A DNA stretch of 64,000 nt from Gnetum montanum (GCA_015680685.1 MNCI01021391.1:300416-364415), one strand, 5' to 3'; numbered from the stretch's first letter, positions 22,098 through 34,605 are shown. Notes: generated by a model not told the origin, from the letters alone. Translations and numbers: made by a program.

Positions 22098-22116
22098 GGC
22101 CCTCCTTCTAGCACCA
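22098..22116 (-). other. Primer-binding site of element A2
   Basis: The minus strand reads TGGTGCTAGAAGGAGGGCC, 5 bp after the LTR end. It is the best-preserved copy of this site in the window and sets the orientation of the family. Confidence 0.75.
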
Positions 22117-22121
22117 ATTTC

Positions 22122-23384
22122 TGTACTGTCTAAAATCATCGGTCTTCGGTTGGAAGGAAACAAAAACTTGGAGATCTCCAGACACGCACAGAAGACCCTA
22201 CCTTCACTTGAGGGCAAGCTAGAATGAACGAAGGCACAATACCTTAGGTGGTCCGCACACGGATCAGGCAAGGATTTCCCCGAACATACACCGATGTGCT
22301 ATACGTTGGGTTATACGTAAACGGCGTAACTGAGGTAAAACGAAGCATAAACAGTGTAACTGGTGTAAACGGAGCGTAAACATGCAATATCATAGACAGT
22401 AAACATGCAACAATTAATGAAAAACTGTAACAGATTTTAGAAAGAAAGTGTAGCAATATTATTGCAAAATGAGAGTTACAATGCACCGGTCTAACGTAGT
22501 TGTGGCTTTGACACAAGGCAGACGAATAGCCCAGGTGGATGCAGGGATGACTATGTGCTGGTTCAAACTGCAGGCACAACGTAGAGGCTGGATGCTCAGC
22601 ATATAGGGTTGAGGTCCAGCGTATAGTATTCCCTGCTCTGGTTCTTAGCATCTCTATTTTTCTCTCTATCTTTAGTTTGCTCCAAATTGCCCACCCTGAT
22701 CTAATGGAAAATTGGGGTTTTTTTACAAGTTTAGTCATTAGACTCAGGTTGGGTGACATGTGGCGCATTGACCGGGTGGGAAAGAATAAGATTTGACAAG
22801 TGTACAACATGTTGTATCTACTAGGCGTATACACTGTATCTGGTGGGCGTAGACTCTGGACGTATACGCTGGGTGTGCATGACCTATACGCTAGGCGTGC
22901 ACGATGTATGTGCTGGGCGTATACGCTGTGTCTACTAGGCGTATACACTGGACGTGCAGGATGTACATACTCAGTGTATAGACTTCAGAATGCTTGATGT
23001 CAACACTTGATGATTGCTCTATTCATGTGAGTTGATGCCTTGTACCAAATTTTGCTCTGCAGTGTTGTTTCCATGCCGTCTTCGGGGATTACATGCAGGG
23101 CGTATACATCAGTCATACCTGCTAAGCATACATGTGAGGCGTGTATGCTAGACATCTACGCTGGGCGTATACGCTATGAATATTGGGCGTATACGCTAGG
23201 CGTATACACTGAGTATGCATACTTAGTGTAAACTAAGTATTTTGAGCTCCGAAGTTGCTATGCTTAATACCATATGTCACTGTGGTTGTCTGTGGGCCCT
23301 CAAGCTTTAATCGTGTTGGAGAACATCATGACTTAGCTCAATTCTTGTTGGAGGAGTACTAAGCTCGAAATTTTGTGGTTTTCA
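22122..23384 (-). mobile_element. 5' LTR of truncated element A2
   Basis: The left end is TGTACTGTCTAAAATCATCGG and the right end is GAAATTTTGTGGTTTTCA, matching other family A ends. The conserved R/U5 block (CCTTCACTTGAGGGCAAGC, GTCCGCACACGGATCAGGC) is at 22200-22270. The U3 array of CGTATACGCTGGGCGT words is at 22810-23220. At 1263 bp it is shorter than the solo copies. No target duplication was found: the internal part is truncated at the LRR pseudogene, and the right flank is C-family DNA. Confidence 0.8.
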
Positions 23385-23910
23385 CATTAGCATTCCTTTT
23401 TGGTGCAATTGTTAAGCTCTTTCCCTTCAACATTTCTCGCAATCAACTATTTCTCATCCACTCCATCAATGACATCCATTTTTGCTTTTGTTTTATTGGC
23501 TTCACCATTGTTATTTCTCTTATCCTTCCTATTCTTTAAAGTTTTCCACACTATTGCTACCGGAGGTTTGCTCTTAGTTGTGGGGGCCCTGTCACAAATT
23601 TTTACATTCCATAATTATCTTACCCCTACAAATTTGGTAGTTATTAGTCATAAACCTCTAACCCAGTATCTGCCATACCCACAACCTAGCCAATGTGAAG
23701 GCAAGGTATCAGTTGCATTAGGTGTTATCTACCCTTGCTAATCCATGAGTGTGTTGTGTGTGCAGATGGAAATTACACGAACAATATACTAGGATAAGAG
23801 GGAGCACTCAAGATGGACTAGAGCTGGAGCGTTTATGCAAGGAACAAGTTTGAACATGTGGCTATGGATGAACAATGGTGTGCACAATTTCGACATCGGC
23901 AACAATGCAT

Positions 23911-23953
<43 letters not shown>

Positions 23954-24169
23954 CAAGCTATCAAATGAGGATCTGGATGTCATCTATATACAATGTTCAC
24001 CACAATGGGCATGAACACCAATGCTATGATATATTTGTCGATCCGTTCCCTGAGCACTCTAAGTCTATCATCCCATGTCATTGTTAATTGTCATTCAGTC
24101 AATAATCCCATACCTTTCCAATATTTTGTAAGGAACTCAAGGATGAGTTTTCATTCAATTTTGGGGATA
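23385..24169 (+). mobile_element. 3' internal end of C-family element C3
   Basis: It matches the 3' regions of C1 and C2 in order: a hydrophobic ORF remnant (23400-23741, containing FHTIATGGLLLVVGALSQIF), a conserved non-coding block, a CT tract (23916-23948), the CCCATACCTTTCCAATATTTTG block and a decayed polypurine tract (TTTTGGGGATA). The rest of the element is missing; A2 abuts on the left. Confidence 0.75.
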
Positions 24170-24987
24170 TGATGAGTCATGATATCAGGTCCGCGATATC
24201 ATATCCTACCTAGTGATATCGGACATCCGATATTAGGACTTGTCTCGTTGCCTATAAATAAGAGGCAGGTGCACTTCGTTTGGCAGTTAGTTCTTAGTCC
24301 TTTATCCAGTCTCTTGTAGTTTCTCCCTCTCAAAGTTAGAATTATTTCTAAGTACCCCCAGTAGGAGTCATAAAGTGAACGGATCTTTATTTGAGCATTG
24401 TGAACCTAAGCACACCTTGTGTTCAGAAATAAAGATGAACTTTGTGATAAACCTTGCAACATTCAAAATAGCTTATCTCTCATCCTTAATGCTATTTATA
24501 GTTCTTTAATGCTTTTATTAGTTAATTAATGTTGCTTTTATTGATTCGTTAATTTTCACAAGTAAGCACACTTAGTACGACCACTTCGAGCATGCGTGGA
24601 ACACTTGGTAACCCAGTAACAATTAGCGTTTGGTAATCCCAAGAGTGTTACACTAGTTGAGAATGTGTACAGAAAGTGGGAGCATATGTTGGTGTTAGGA
24701 CTAGTTAGGACCTAGCTGATTAGTTAATTTAAATTAGTTATTCAATTAATTCACTTATTTCCTATTTAGCACCAGGACATAAAACATAAAAAGCATACAA
24801 ATCATATACCTCAAGTTTACTTTGACCATACAATCATGCCATATGAGTAAGCTTTGGAAGACAACGATCGCCTAACTCATCCTTGTTTTGTGAAGGTGCA
24901 TAAGAACTTAGTCCGTAGAGTTCAACCAGATTGCACGTAATGCTCATATTTGTATGGTTGAGCGTAGGGGTACCTCACCGCTCATCA
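24170..24987 (+). mobile_element. 3' LTR of C3
   Basis: It starts TGATGAGTCATGATATC and ends ACCGCTCATCA. TATAAATA is at 24253-24260, with three GATATC palindromes and one GATATT between the start and the TATA box. It lacks a following primer-binding site, consistent with a 3' LTR. Confidence 0.85.
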
Positions 24988-25932
24988 CTTTTATATTGAA
25001 ATTTTCTCTAAATTCAAAATTTCTTGGCCATTTTGTGAACCAAACTTTTGGTTTTAATTGTTCAAAAACTTGTGCACTTCCAAAGTTAAGATCATTTATC
25101 ATGGAAGGGTTAAGAACGTACTTTTGAAATTTTTCTAACACCCCATTTTGAACATTATGGTAACTAATAGCAAAAATAATCAAAATAACTTGAATAACTT
25201 GATGATTTTAGTTACCTTAGAGCCTTGGGAAATGTTATTATGAAATCATCTTGGACTTATATGCTAAAATGTTTTGGAGTTTTAAGCTAACTAAGGATTC
25301 AGAAAGGGTTAATCATTAATGGGAAACTATCAAAACTAACATTGATTCTTTGGTGATTTTAGATAATGCCAAATGGAATCCCTAAGGTTAAAGGTCTTGT
25401 AAAAGCAAAGGACATGAGGCTAAGAGGAGAACAATGGAGGCTATTCCCATGGACAAATAGTAGCACATAAAGAGATTAAAACTCAAACATCACATATTTG
25501 TTAGATCCATGAGACGATGAAAAGAAATTTTAGTTCATCCCTCAAAAATGTTCTACATAGAGCTCAAATATCACATATTTGTTAGATCCATGGGACAAGG
25601 AGAAGAAATTTTAGTCCATCCCTCAAAAATGTTCTACATAGAAGAGAAGCATCAACATAACAATCAAGGTTGGGAAGTCTATTACCACTAGTGACAACAA
25701 GAAGATTCATCTTTAGTGGATTTTTGAAGACCTTTGCAATTTTGCAAACTTTGATGTTTGTCCAGTCTTTTCATCATTTTGTACTACATCCACTCAAATA
25801 AAATTTTGCAACACGACACTCCAATTTTGTAAATGTAGACAATTTAGTCTTGGTCACCCCACAATGTTTGTAATGAAACTTTGTCCATTTATATTTAAAT
25901 TGAGGATGAGTTTTTAGCTAGTTGTGGGGGTA
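24988..25932 (+). other. Internal debris ahead of divergent LTR D
   Basis: There is no recognised domain. An 81-bp unit with the core CACATATTTGTTAGATCCATG is tandemly duplicated at about 25482 and 25563. The last bases (TAGTTGTGGGGGTA) form a polypurine tract before LTR D. Confidence 0.5.
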
Positions 25933-26743
25933 TGATGAATCACTCGATACATGGGTAGATGCATCAATGCAGTGTTTGTCTTCACCTATAAATATGGAAG
26001 CACCTGTTGTGTATTTGGCATCATTTGGTTAGTAGTGTAGCGAGACTCTTGTAGTTTTCTCCAATAATCCTAGCAAACAATCAATGAGTTCCTACAACAT
26101 GGATTTGAGTCAATTGTACAACATCTTATCTGAGTGGCACTGTGCCTAGACACATTCCATGAATGATAATAAGATCAAGATTGATTCTGATTCATCGCAA
26201 CACTTTAACTTAGAATAGATTTACTTTCAACACAATTTATTTTCTATGTACTTAGTTAACATTTACATTTTCGTATATGTTAATTAATCGATGAAATCAG
26301 TGTGACCAGATTTGAGCATAAACACGCATTCACTTGGCAATCCCAATAGTGTTATTGCTTGGTTCACCCAGTAGCATAACACTTGGTAATCCCAGTAATG
26401 GATAGGTGAGTTTAGGACATGTACAGCAAGTTGGAGACGAACATTCATCATCCTTAGGCTAACTTAAAATTTATCTTCTTGTTATTAATTAGATTAAATA
26501 CTTAATTTTTATGTTATTGTTAAGGTTAGTCTAAGGCCTCAAGAACATCATAATCATATGCCTCACTTTGGACTAAACCATACATTATAAAGCTACCACT
26601 AGTCCAAGTGAGAAGACAATGACTCGTGATCAATGCTTAACAATCTAGATACCACACTAGTTCCATCCATAGAATTTGACCAAATTATACGTGAATGCTA
26701 ATGATTTGTATGGTTTCATGTAGGGGGTACATGTTGCTCATCA
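25933..26743 (+). mobile_element. Divergent C-like LTR (D)
   Basis: It starts TGATGAATCACTCG and ends GTTGCTCATCA, with a polypurine tract before it and TATAAATA at 25987-25994. It shares the R/U5 layout of family C (AATAAAGAT-like block, GGTAATCCCAGTA words, CTTGAGG-like words), but the sequence is distant. U3 has a GATGCATC palindrome instead of GATATC. Confidence 0.75.
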
Positions 26744-27240
26744 AATGGGTAGGGAAGATATATGACTATATATAAACAAGACATTTAGCCAATATGAAAC
26801 TTTCATAAAACTTAAAAAGAAAAATTTATAAATTAGTGTTACCCCAGTGATTTAGAGCTTTTAAAATTTAAGGAGTTGCTTATAAATTAAAGCAGTTGAA
26901 ATTGAAGCAATATTAAGATTATGTAAGTAATACCAAATGTTGGGTGTTTAATATTGGTTCATGGTTTATTGTTTATTCGAATCCACCGAAGAGATAAAAC
27001 ATGAAACATGTGTGTAAGAACTTTTATTTTACCAATGTTCTATGAATCACTTAAAAAATTCAAGTCTTCCAAATATACTTTAATGCTAATTAAACTTAAA
27101 ATAAAACTACCATTAAGAAAAAGATTTCAATTAAAAATGTGAATGCCCTATTTTTTAAAAAATAATTAGTGACGTGTTACCTTAGTCATAAGAGTCAAGG
27201 CATTGAAACCCAAGTCACAGGTTTAATTTTAGCAGATAGC
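26744..27240. repeat. Dispersed repeat, copy 1 (second at 57465)
   Basis: About 450 bp align, with frequent small differences, to 57465-57895 on the same strand, including the block CATGGTTTATTGTTTATT followed by the AATCCACC block. No coding potential was seen. Both copies touch a C-type LTR. Confidence 0.75.
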
Positions 27241-27599
27241 ATTGAGTTATGGTTTAAAAAATTTTGTACAAAAGTATTCTAAAATTGATGCATTCAATTA
27301 AGCACTTAGCATTGCATCATTGTTGTCTTTGTTAAAAGCATTAATATGAAACTAAGTTATTACTTCCATTTTACTATGTCCACTAGAATCGCCAACATCA
27401 GCTTTTGGGAGACATGATAGATGAGTAAAAGCTTAAACTCTTTCGAGTGGTTGCATCCAGGCTCAAACCCAAGTCTTATGACTTGAGAAACAATTACCTT
27501 AACATCACTCCAAGTGGTGGTCCCTTTTAGTGTAATTATTATTCCAAAAACATTATAAAGTAGATGCTCAATACCATTATAAATACCTTTACAAAGGCC

Positions 27600-27900
27600 T
27601 TAGTAAGAAGGATTAGTGTCAATTTGGCAACTTGTAAAACCATGCAAAATCTCATTACAAAAGAGGCATGAACAATAACAAATCAATGTGGCAAACATAG
27701 GAATGCTTGAATGGATGTTAAATGTTAGTAGAAGAGATAATTTGTACAATCGAGACATTAGATAAAGTAGAAGAGATAATTTGTACAATCTAGACATTAG
27801 ATAAAGTAGAAGAGATAATTTGTACAATACATAAATTAGATAACAACTCAAAGTGATAAATCATAGGAATAGAGTCTTAGATGTTCCAGGCATATGCAAA
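27600..27900. repeat. Three 39-bp tandem units inside a dispersed repeat
   Basis: AGTAGAAGAGATAATTTGTA recurs with 39-bp spacing (units starting near 27728, 27767 and 27806). The surrounding bases (ACAAATCAATGTGGCAAACAT) resemble 51880-52260 (ACAAATCAATATGGCAAAAAT), so this is a dispersed repeat in which one copy has expanded. Confidence 0.75.
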
Positions 27901-28319
27901 GAAGATCACATAACAAGGTTAGAAGGAACTAAACTTTAATACTAACCTATATCTAACCTTAAAGATGCAGTTATCACCTTAAAGATGCAGTTATCACTTA
28001 AAACTATTATGGGATTTAGTAAATGCAAAATATGAGCAGCAAGTTATTGGAAAGTAACATGAAGCAAAATTAGCTAAAGTGATATTTGATTTGGAAGGAC
28101 CGACGAAAACACCCACCCTTTCTGTAGTACACAACAAGCAAGGCAAGAGACGAACTAGAACTAAATTCTTAATAACATAGTTTTAGATTAAGCTTCTCAT
28201 AATTTTTTTAACTTAAATTATAAGCTTCCTAAAATCTAGAGGGTAAGTAGATTTTTTTTGATGTCTTTGTAAATTCGATGGAATGTCCAAGACTAATAAA
28301 ATATTAATAAAAATTAGGT

Positions 28320-28420
28320 TCTATCTCAAACCTACTTGACAGACCTGATGTTTGTTTTGATCTCATCATTTATTCTTCTTTCAAATATAGTGCCTAATGA
28401 GCTAGCAAAAATACTATGAA
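28320..28420 (-). pseudogene. Short LINE reverse-transcriptase fragment
   Basis: The minus strand reads IFASSLGTIFERRINDEIK, the pattern found after the NYRPI block in LINE RT (K-x-F-x-x-x-L-x-x-R-I). It is too short to classify further. Confidence 0.45.
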
Positions 28421-29174
28421 ATGGACATTCTGGCCATTCTCGAAACTCCTCGAATGGTGATTCTTACGGACGATTTCATGCTTCTGTTATTTGCAATAAA
28501 AAATCCACGAAGCACAAATCCCTTTAAATCCATAAACAGCTGTGTTTTTATAATTTAGAAAAAAAAACCAGCCCAATACAAAATGTCTAAAAAGAAGTTA
28601 GGCGGGACAATAATGGGTTATTGATTATTTTCTAAAAACTTAAACCAAAATTTCCAATAAGTTTAACAACAATGGTCTGCTGCTATAAATTCCAAGTTGC
28701 AAGCCCCTGCCTATTTATTCTTAGACACTATTCAGCCAACTTTTATCAGAAACTAAGCTTTGGAAACCATCATAAACTTTATTGTCGGATACGTAAGCTA
28801 CCCTTTATATGGGTAAACCTTACCCATCCAATCATAAACTCTATTGTGCTGTATATATTAGCGGAAAAGCATATGCCCATCCATATGGGTTATGTGTACA
28901 TCCAACCCTCTTATGCCATCTCCATGATGTTAAAACGATAGCATGCATGCTTTTCATTCTCTTAAGTTTGGTTAATTTAAATAGTGTGATTAAGTTTGGT
29001 TGGTTTAATTAGGGTTGCTAACTTTATGAAGATCTTTATGCCACATTTTTCACCATTTTGAAAAGGCCGCAGCCATGAGAGCGATATTCAAAGTTCTGCA
29101 GGATTTGAGGTAGGTTTTGTTTGGTTTGGGTATTTTGTTTAGTTTTTAGCAGATCCACAAAAAATTGTTTCTGT
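28421..29174. other. Intergenic, no confirmed gene
   Basis: Mostly AT-rich. An ATG at about 29076 begins MRAIFKVLQDL followed by a GTAGGT donor-like site; see findings. No supported gene. Confidence 0.4.
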
Positions 29175-29190
29175 GGATTAGTCGGTTGTT

Positions 29191-29989
29191 TTTTTTTCAG
29201 AAAAGGTCGACTGTATTAATTCCAGAAAAAATGCAACTATACATTTGTACAGCTCAGGCCAGAGCTGCCGGCCCCATGCCGCCCAAAGGTAGCGCCCCAA
29301 AAACAAATCCCCAGGCCTGCCCTGCCGCGGAAATCCCACGGTGGTCAGCCTACTATGAAAGGGTCATTATTTGGCGGACAACCGCCCATCAAGAATTACA
29401 AATGAAACTAAGGCTGCCCTGGTCTAGCCTTCAGGCGATGTTGATTTTCCTGAACAATCTGTCTGATGCCCGTCATGTGGTTCTGAAGGACGCCTGCAAT
29501 CCAGACCAGCGGCTGGATGGACGACTGGTTAGGGGAAGTGGATTGTTGTCCTCTCGTGTTGCCACAGGTATGTTCTTTTATTGTTGGCGCTGCCATATGA
29601 ACCTCCTCATCAAACTCCCGCCTCTTTCGCTGGTGCTGCTGCCCCATGTTCGAAAACCAGCACCTGGAACCCGTGAGCCGTTGGAGGCCAGTCACAGGAG
29701 ACTTGAGGTGGGTGTAAGGATTCATAGCGTGAGGTTCGGCTAGCAAGAAAGGCCATGGGAGGGAGCGCCCTCTTTTTAAAGATACAGTCGTTCCTGACGT
29801 TCCACAAAATCCAGAGTGCAGCCAGCGTCGGTGAGTTGTCGAAGAAATCTGGGGGTGAGAGGCCAGTCGTACGCTAGAAATGCCTGGTCACGTTGCACTC
29901 TTGTATGAAGTGCCTTAATGTTTCTGTGTGTTGGTTACACAAAGGGCAATTGGGAGTGATTGGCAGGCCACGCGTCTATAGCAAGGCCC
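29191..29989 (-). mobile_element. 5'-truncated LINE with 16-bp target duplication
   Basis: GGATTAGTCGGTTGTT occurs on both sides (29175-29190 and 29990-30005). A T run at 29189-29197 is the poly(A) tail of a minus-strand LINE. The minus-strand peptide has the zf-RVT pattern CPLCNQHTETLRHFIQEC and then LWNVRNDCIFKKR, the LINE ORF2 C-terminal signature. Several stops are present. It has higher GC than its neighbours. Confidence 0.88.
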
Positions 29990-30429
29990 GGATTAGTCGG
30001 TTGTTAGATGTTCAAGGGCAGTGGGCTTTTCAACAAGTTTTCCGTTTTCTCTAAGTTTGGTCTATTGTACTTCCAAATCTACATAAAGCAAAATAATTTT
30101 TTATATTTTTTATTTTTTGTTTTTGAGTTTTTGGTTGGGACAGGTTTTCTGCGTTTTCAGTGAGAATGAGGGACGAAGGAAAGAGGGGCCTGCTGAGCAG
30201 GGGCAGATCTCTGGGTTTTCCCAAGGCTAGGCAGATCCAAAAAACTCTTCACAATATAAAGAGTCTAAAGTTATATTTTCAGATAAATGTTCGGCCAACA
30301 GCATGAATAAATTCTATTACAAGATTTTGGTTTACATAATGTATTCATTTAGCAGCCAAAAAAAATTACAACCCCAAACAAACATACAAATATTTCATGG
30401 GAAAGCTCCAAACAGTTGAAAATCTGCTT

Positions 30430-31480
30430 AGCAGTCATAACATACTCAGGAGCTGCATATCCATAAGCACCGATTACTCATTTGAAAACATGAGTTTGGT
30501 CACCTTTTGGTCCATCTTTTCCAAGCCCAAAATCAGACAACTGTGCAGTGAAATCCTGCAAGATACAAGATTAGAATAATTTAGCTAGCAATCTTTCAAA
30601 ACAAATAAATTAAAATAAAATCCACATAGCAATCAACTTTTAACTCTAGCATAGCAGTGAAAATGATTCAGATCAGTTTTAACCACTAGCAAAGGTGTTC
30701 TATATATGATACTTACCATGTCCAACAAAATGTTAGTTGTTTTGAAGTCACATGTAGGAAAGCATGCCCTTTAGCTGCTCCAAGGACAATCTTCATTCTA
30801 GCTGACCAAGGTATGGGAACGCAATAGCAAATCATCAAATATCCTTAGGATCATTCAATAAAGTGCATGCTTATGTACAAAATGGCTTTAAAATTGAAAA
30901 AAGCCATATAGTTTATTGAAGCCATATCTTTCTTTAAAATGGAAAAGTTGAGTTTCTAAACTTCCACAAGGCATATACTTATAAACAAGGAGCGTATGTG
31001 CACCTTCATTGCGATAGCCTATGAGTTTCACCAAGCGTGGATGACTTAGTTGTCCCAGAAAAACAACTTCATCCTGGATGGCACAAATCAACAGTTTAAT
31101 TAAGTTCATTTTCAAATTCCAAAATCACATACTTTGAATGCTGAAAATTTAAATATTCCAACCCCCAAAATGTTATCAATGAAAATTACAAGCCTTTCTT
31201 TATGTCCTTGAAGGCCCTTAGAATTAAGAACTTTGACAGCCACTGGCATAGATTTTAAATTTTCTCTAACATGCTCATCTAAATGACCCTTGTAGACAAT
31301 CCCAAAACCTCCTTCTCCAATAACTTGATCATGTCAGAAATTTTTTGTACACTGACTTAGTTCACTATATGTGAATACAAGAGCAGTGCTATTTGAATTC
31401 TGGCTCAGAAGATTTACATCCCTGATAAAAGCATCCCCGTTGCTGAATTCTGAAGTAATACTAGAACAAGTTGAGCTTTG
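30430..31480 (-). pseudogene. Receptor-like cytoplasmic kinase (RLCK-VII type) pseudogene
   Basis: Four minus-strand exon-like blocks are in kinase order. 31480-31170 has FTYSELSQCTKNF, then [13 protein letters not shown] and the ATP lysine in MPVAVKVLN. 31090-30900 has [20 protein letters not shown] and [13 protein letters not shown]. 30830-30720 has ARMKIVLGAAKGHAFLH and DFKTTNILLDM. 30560-30430 has AQLSDFGLGKDG and IGAYGYAAPEYVM. This matches plant PBL/PBS1-like kinases that relay immune receptor signals at the plasma membrane. Defects are a stop after CTKNF, loss of the residues ahead of the catalytic D, a stop in the activation loop, and no C-lobe end. Confidence 0.82.
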
Positions 31481-33805
31481 CTTTGTACGTGTCTAAGATG
31501 CAATTTGAATTATTTTACATTCACCTATATCAAAAATGTAAGTGATTCAGCTCCATCTAGAAGTATTTATTTTAAAATTTTACTGGATACTACAATACAT
31601 GCTATTTTCATTTTTAAGGAAAGATAAAAACCCAGGCTAACAAAAATTAGATAGAAAAGATGCAATATCAATCATTCTATCTGAAACACCAAAACAATGA
31701 AAATTTGGCAACGACATTAGAACATAAAAAACAAAATGGATTTCTCACAACTGAACACAACATGCAAAGATTTTGGAAATTGAAAATGGAAACTTTTATT
31801 ACGGCCAAAGATTTTGATAGAAATTTTGACAGTTAGTTGTTTACCTAAGCTAGCCTGAACGTACATTGTTCCTATTTCTCCATGTATGCCATATGTATGA
31901 AACTACAACCTTATGGTTATAGGCAGAGTGCTCCATGGAAGCAGACAGCTGGTACACAGCATAGGATTTGGTCTTTATATTAACATGAGATTTGGATGGG
32001 AAGGCCCAAACAGATGGGACAAGTTCTGGAAGGTGATTACAATAGCTACATTCAGTTCTTGAATGGAGCCCAAAATAAGAAAAACTAACAAAAATTCCAC
32101 CTCTACGGCAAATCTAATATCCCGGCATAATACAAAATCTCATTCTATAATGCATCAAAGTATTTGTTGTAAATATAAAGCACAATCGAAACTCGTCTGC
32201 GATGTTGTTCCAGAAAAGCCATAAACTATGACCGTGCGATTTTAGGGTTTACTTAGTAAACAAAGACACTGAAATATTAATAATTGCTAATGTGTTTTAG
32301 GTAATTTGAAGAATTTATCTGGATGTAACTGCAGATTTATTGTCCTTCGTACAATTTTTTTTCCAACAAGTACGAAGCTCATCTCATGGACATGAACTCA
32401 GTTCAGTGGCACCCTCATAAATTTGCTTATATTTGAATTTAGTATAACATATTTTCTCTCCTTAATGATTTAGGTGTCTTTTTTTAATTGCTATTTGTAG
32501 GATAATCAATGCTTCTGCAAGTGATGATAGACTAGTCAAACTTTAGAATTTTGGTAATATTCCGAGACACGTATACGAAGCACTATCACTACATGCACAA
32601 AATATTCGACTGGTTTTTATTGAGCTTAACATAAGAACAAGGGTATGTTCTGTATTTGAATATACATATAAATGTTGACCATACAAATAGTGAAATACAA
32701 AACTGATTGCAGTATTGAGAAATATGAAGTTCTGATCTCGTTTATATATTGAAATAGTTGTATTGTAGTTTGGTAATCAATACAATCATGTTATAATGTT
32801 AGTTGCTAACTTCATTGAGGTACAATGTGACAAGCTAATTAATTTTACTCTGTATCTATGATAACCAGAAAATTTTAAACAAGAGTTGATATGATATAAT
32901 TCAATAATTCTACCAAAATTCATAAGTTTCAAAAAATCAATAGATGAGCAACTTTCAATGATGACTGAATGTTCAACAAATTAGTTCCCTCTTAACATAC
33001 TACCTAAAAACATTAGGTGTGAAAATCTAAGATAAATTGGTTCTTCAGCAATAACATGGTGAACAAGTGGAGCATCCCTGTAAAAACATGTAGGGTTACT
33101 TAAGCCATTGATAAAATAGTCAAATTCTTTAAATTTTAAAATTTTTCAGTTATATTGGTTCCATGTTGCTCAATAGTCTATACATTAGATGCAGTCGTGG
33201 CCTATCAAGCATGGGTAAGCCTACTTGAGAATGAGGCATGAAAGGAAATGATAATGGTTATTGTCATTTGCACTTGCATTAGAGAGGGAGTTTTGAGAAA
33301 CTAATACAACTAACAAGAAATGAAGCGATAACACCGTTGCATACTTTTCAAAAATAGAAATTTCTTAATATGCAACTTAATAACAAAAGTATTTTAAACC
33401 TAATATATGCATTATTGAATCACATTCACTTCCACATAACCATGAGTAAGCCAACATAACCATGACTAAGCCAACTTCAGAATCTATCATTTACAAATTA
33501 CCATTTCATGCATTTAACAATTCTATTTTACCAACAGGAGGTAAGTTTAATAATATGAACTCTAAGAGTTATTGAATCTTATTAAAACACAAAAATTGTA
33601 ACTTGTTTCTGTTACATATAAATACAACCAAAGTTCATTTCTAAAATAGCTATCTTGCAAAATTGTTAGTATCTAAAGTTTAAATGTAAGAATAGTAAAG
33701 ATTCTTGCATCAACATATGAAGATACATATAACAATTATGATTTCTACTGTGTCAATGTGTAGATCATAACCAAAATGCTTATAGATGCTGATCATTTAT
33801 TTGTC
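31481..33805. other. AT-rich intergenic or intronic DNA
   Basis: No coding block, LTR end or tandem array was recognised. If MPC1 exon 3 lies further left, this is intron. Confidence 0.4.
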
Positions 33806-34322
33806 TTAAACATAACAACACTAGCAAAAATTTATCAAAATTGTCAACATAGTAAATTGAAGAGACTGTAACAACATCAAATATGTCAAAGTTGTCAACG
33901 TAGTAAAGTTGTCAACAGAATTTGTGGTAGAGGAATTTGGTCTTGATGAAGCTCTAATTCTACTAGCCTTTTCAAGACTTGTCCTAAAGAAAGGACATTT
34001 CTTCAATTCGCCCTTAGTGTTGCTGGTAGGATTCTCTATTTGATTGTTCACTACCCTTGTAGCTTTCCTCTATTGCAATTATGATGGAAACTCACCTTGC
34101 ATAGCAGGTGGTGGCACTGGTGGTAAAGGATTTGAATTGTGATTTTAAAAATTATCTACTTGTGGATGCACATATGAGTCTGACTTAGTCCTTCGTGGCA
34201 TCAATCAATGGTATTCCGATGAATAATATTGTGGATTTTGAATAGTTGCATTTACCAGTGAGACTGGATGTTGGACATATTATCAATAAGGACTAGGTTG
34301 TCAATATGGATACCATTGGCAA
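33806..34322 (-). pseudogene. C-like gypsy gag fragment
   Basis: The minus strand reads a proline-rich linker (PLPPVPPPAMQGEFPS) and KKCPFFRTSLEKASRI, which parallel PPATTMQGELP and KKRPFFKTNSPTKPL in C2 (39.7-40.3 kb). Only about 500 bp remain; the zinc knuckle and the protease core are missing. Confidence 0.6.
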
Positions 34323-34324
34323 CA

Positions 34325-34605
34325 TTGTCAAACGTCAGCTTAAATCAATTGGCCTTGTTAGGAGAAGTGTTTTTTGCTTATACGCATTTGGATGCTAGAC
34401 GTGGCAAACCTGGGCCATTTTGTCTAGTGATGAAGGCATGTTTTTGTATATAAAAGTATTGGCTACTGAAGCCTAACATTTTCTCATGGCACAGCTAAAT
34501 TTTGTATGTGATCTACCTGCATTTCTTTGTTTTAATTCTTAAATACAACCCCAAAGTCTCTATAAAAGGATAACTTAAATTTTCAACAGTTAATCTACAA
34601 GCTTA
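34325..34605. repeat. Dispersed repeat, copy 1 (second at 63726)
   Basis: The stretch from CATTGTCAAACGTCAGC to TCAACAGTTAATCTAC aligns almost base for base with 63726-64000 on the same strand (roughly nine in ten bases by eye). The last ~100 bp are nearly identical. It has no coding signal. Confidence 0.8.

Noticed and set aside
24944-25183. 79-codon minus-strand ORF near LTR C3
   Set aside because: It overlaps the end of an LTR and shows no known gag or pol motif.
27600-27851. ORF with LYKLSLLLYLMSR repeats
   Set aside because: Translation of three 39-bp tandem units.
28672-28941. 89-codon ORF
   Set aside because: No recognised motif and strongly AT-biased; no other support.
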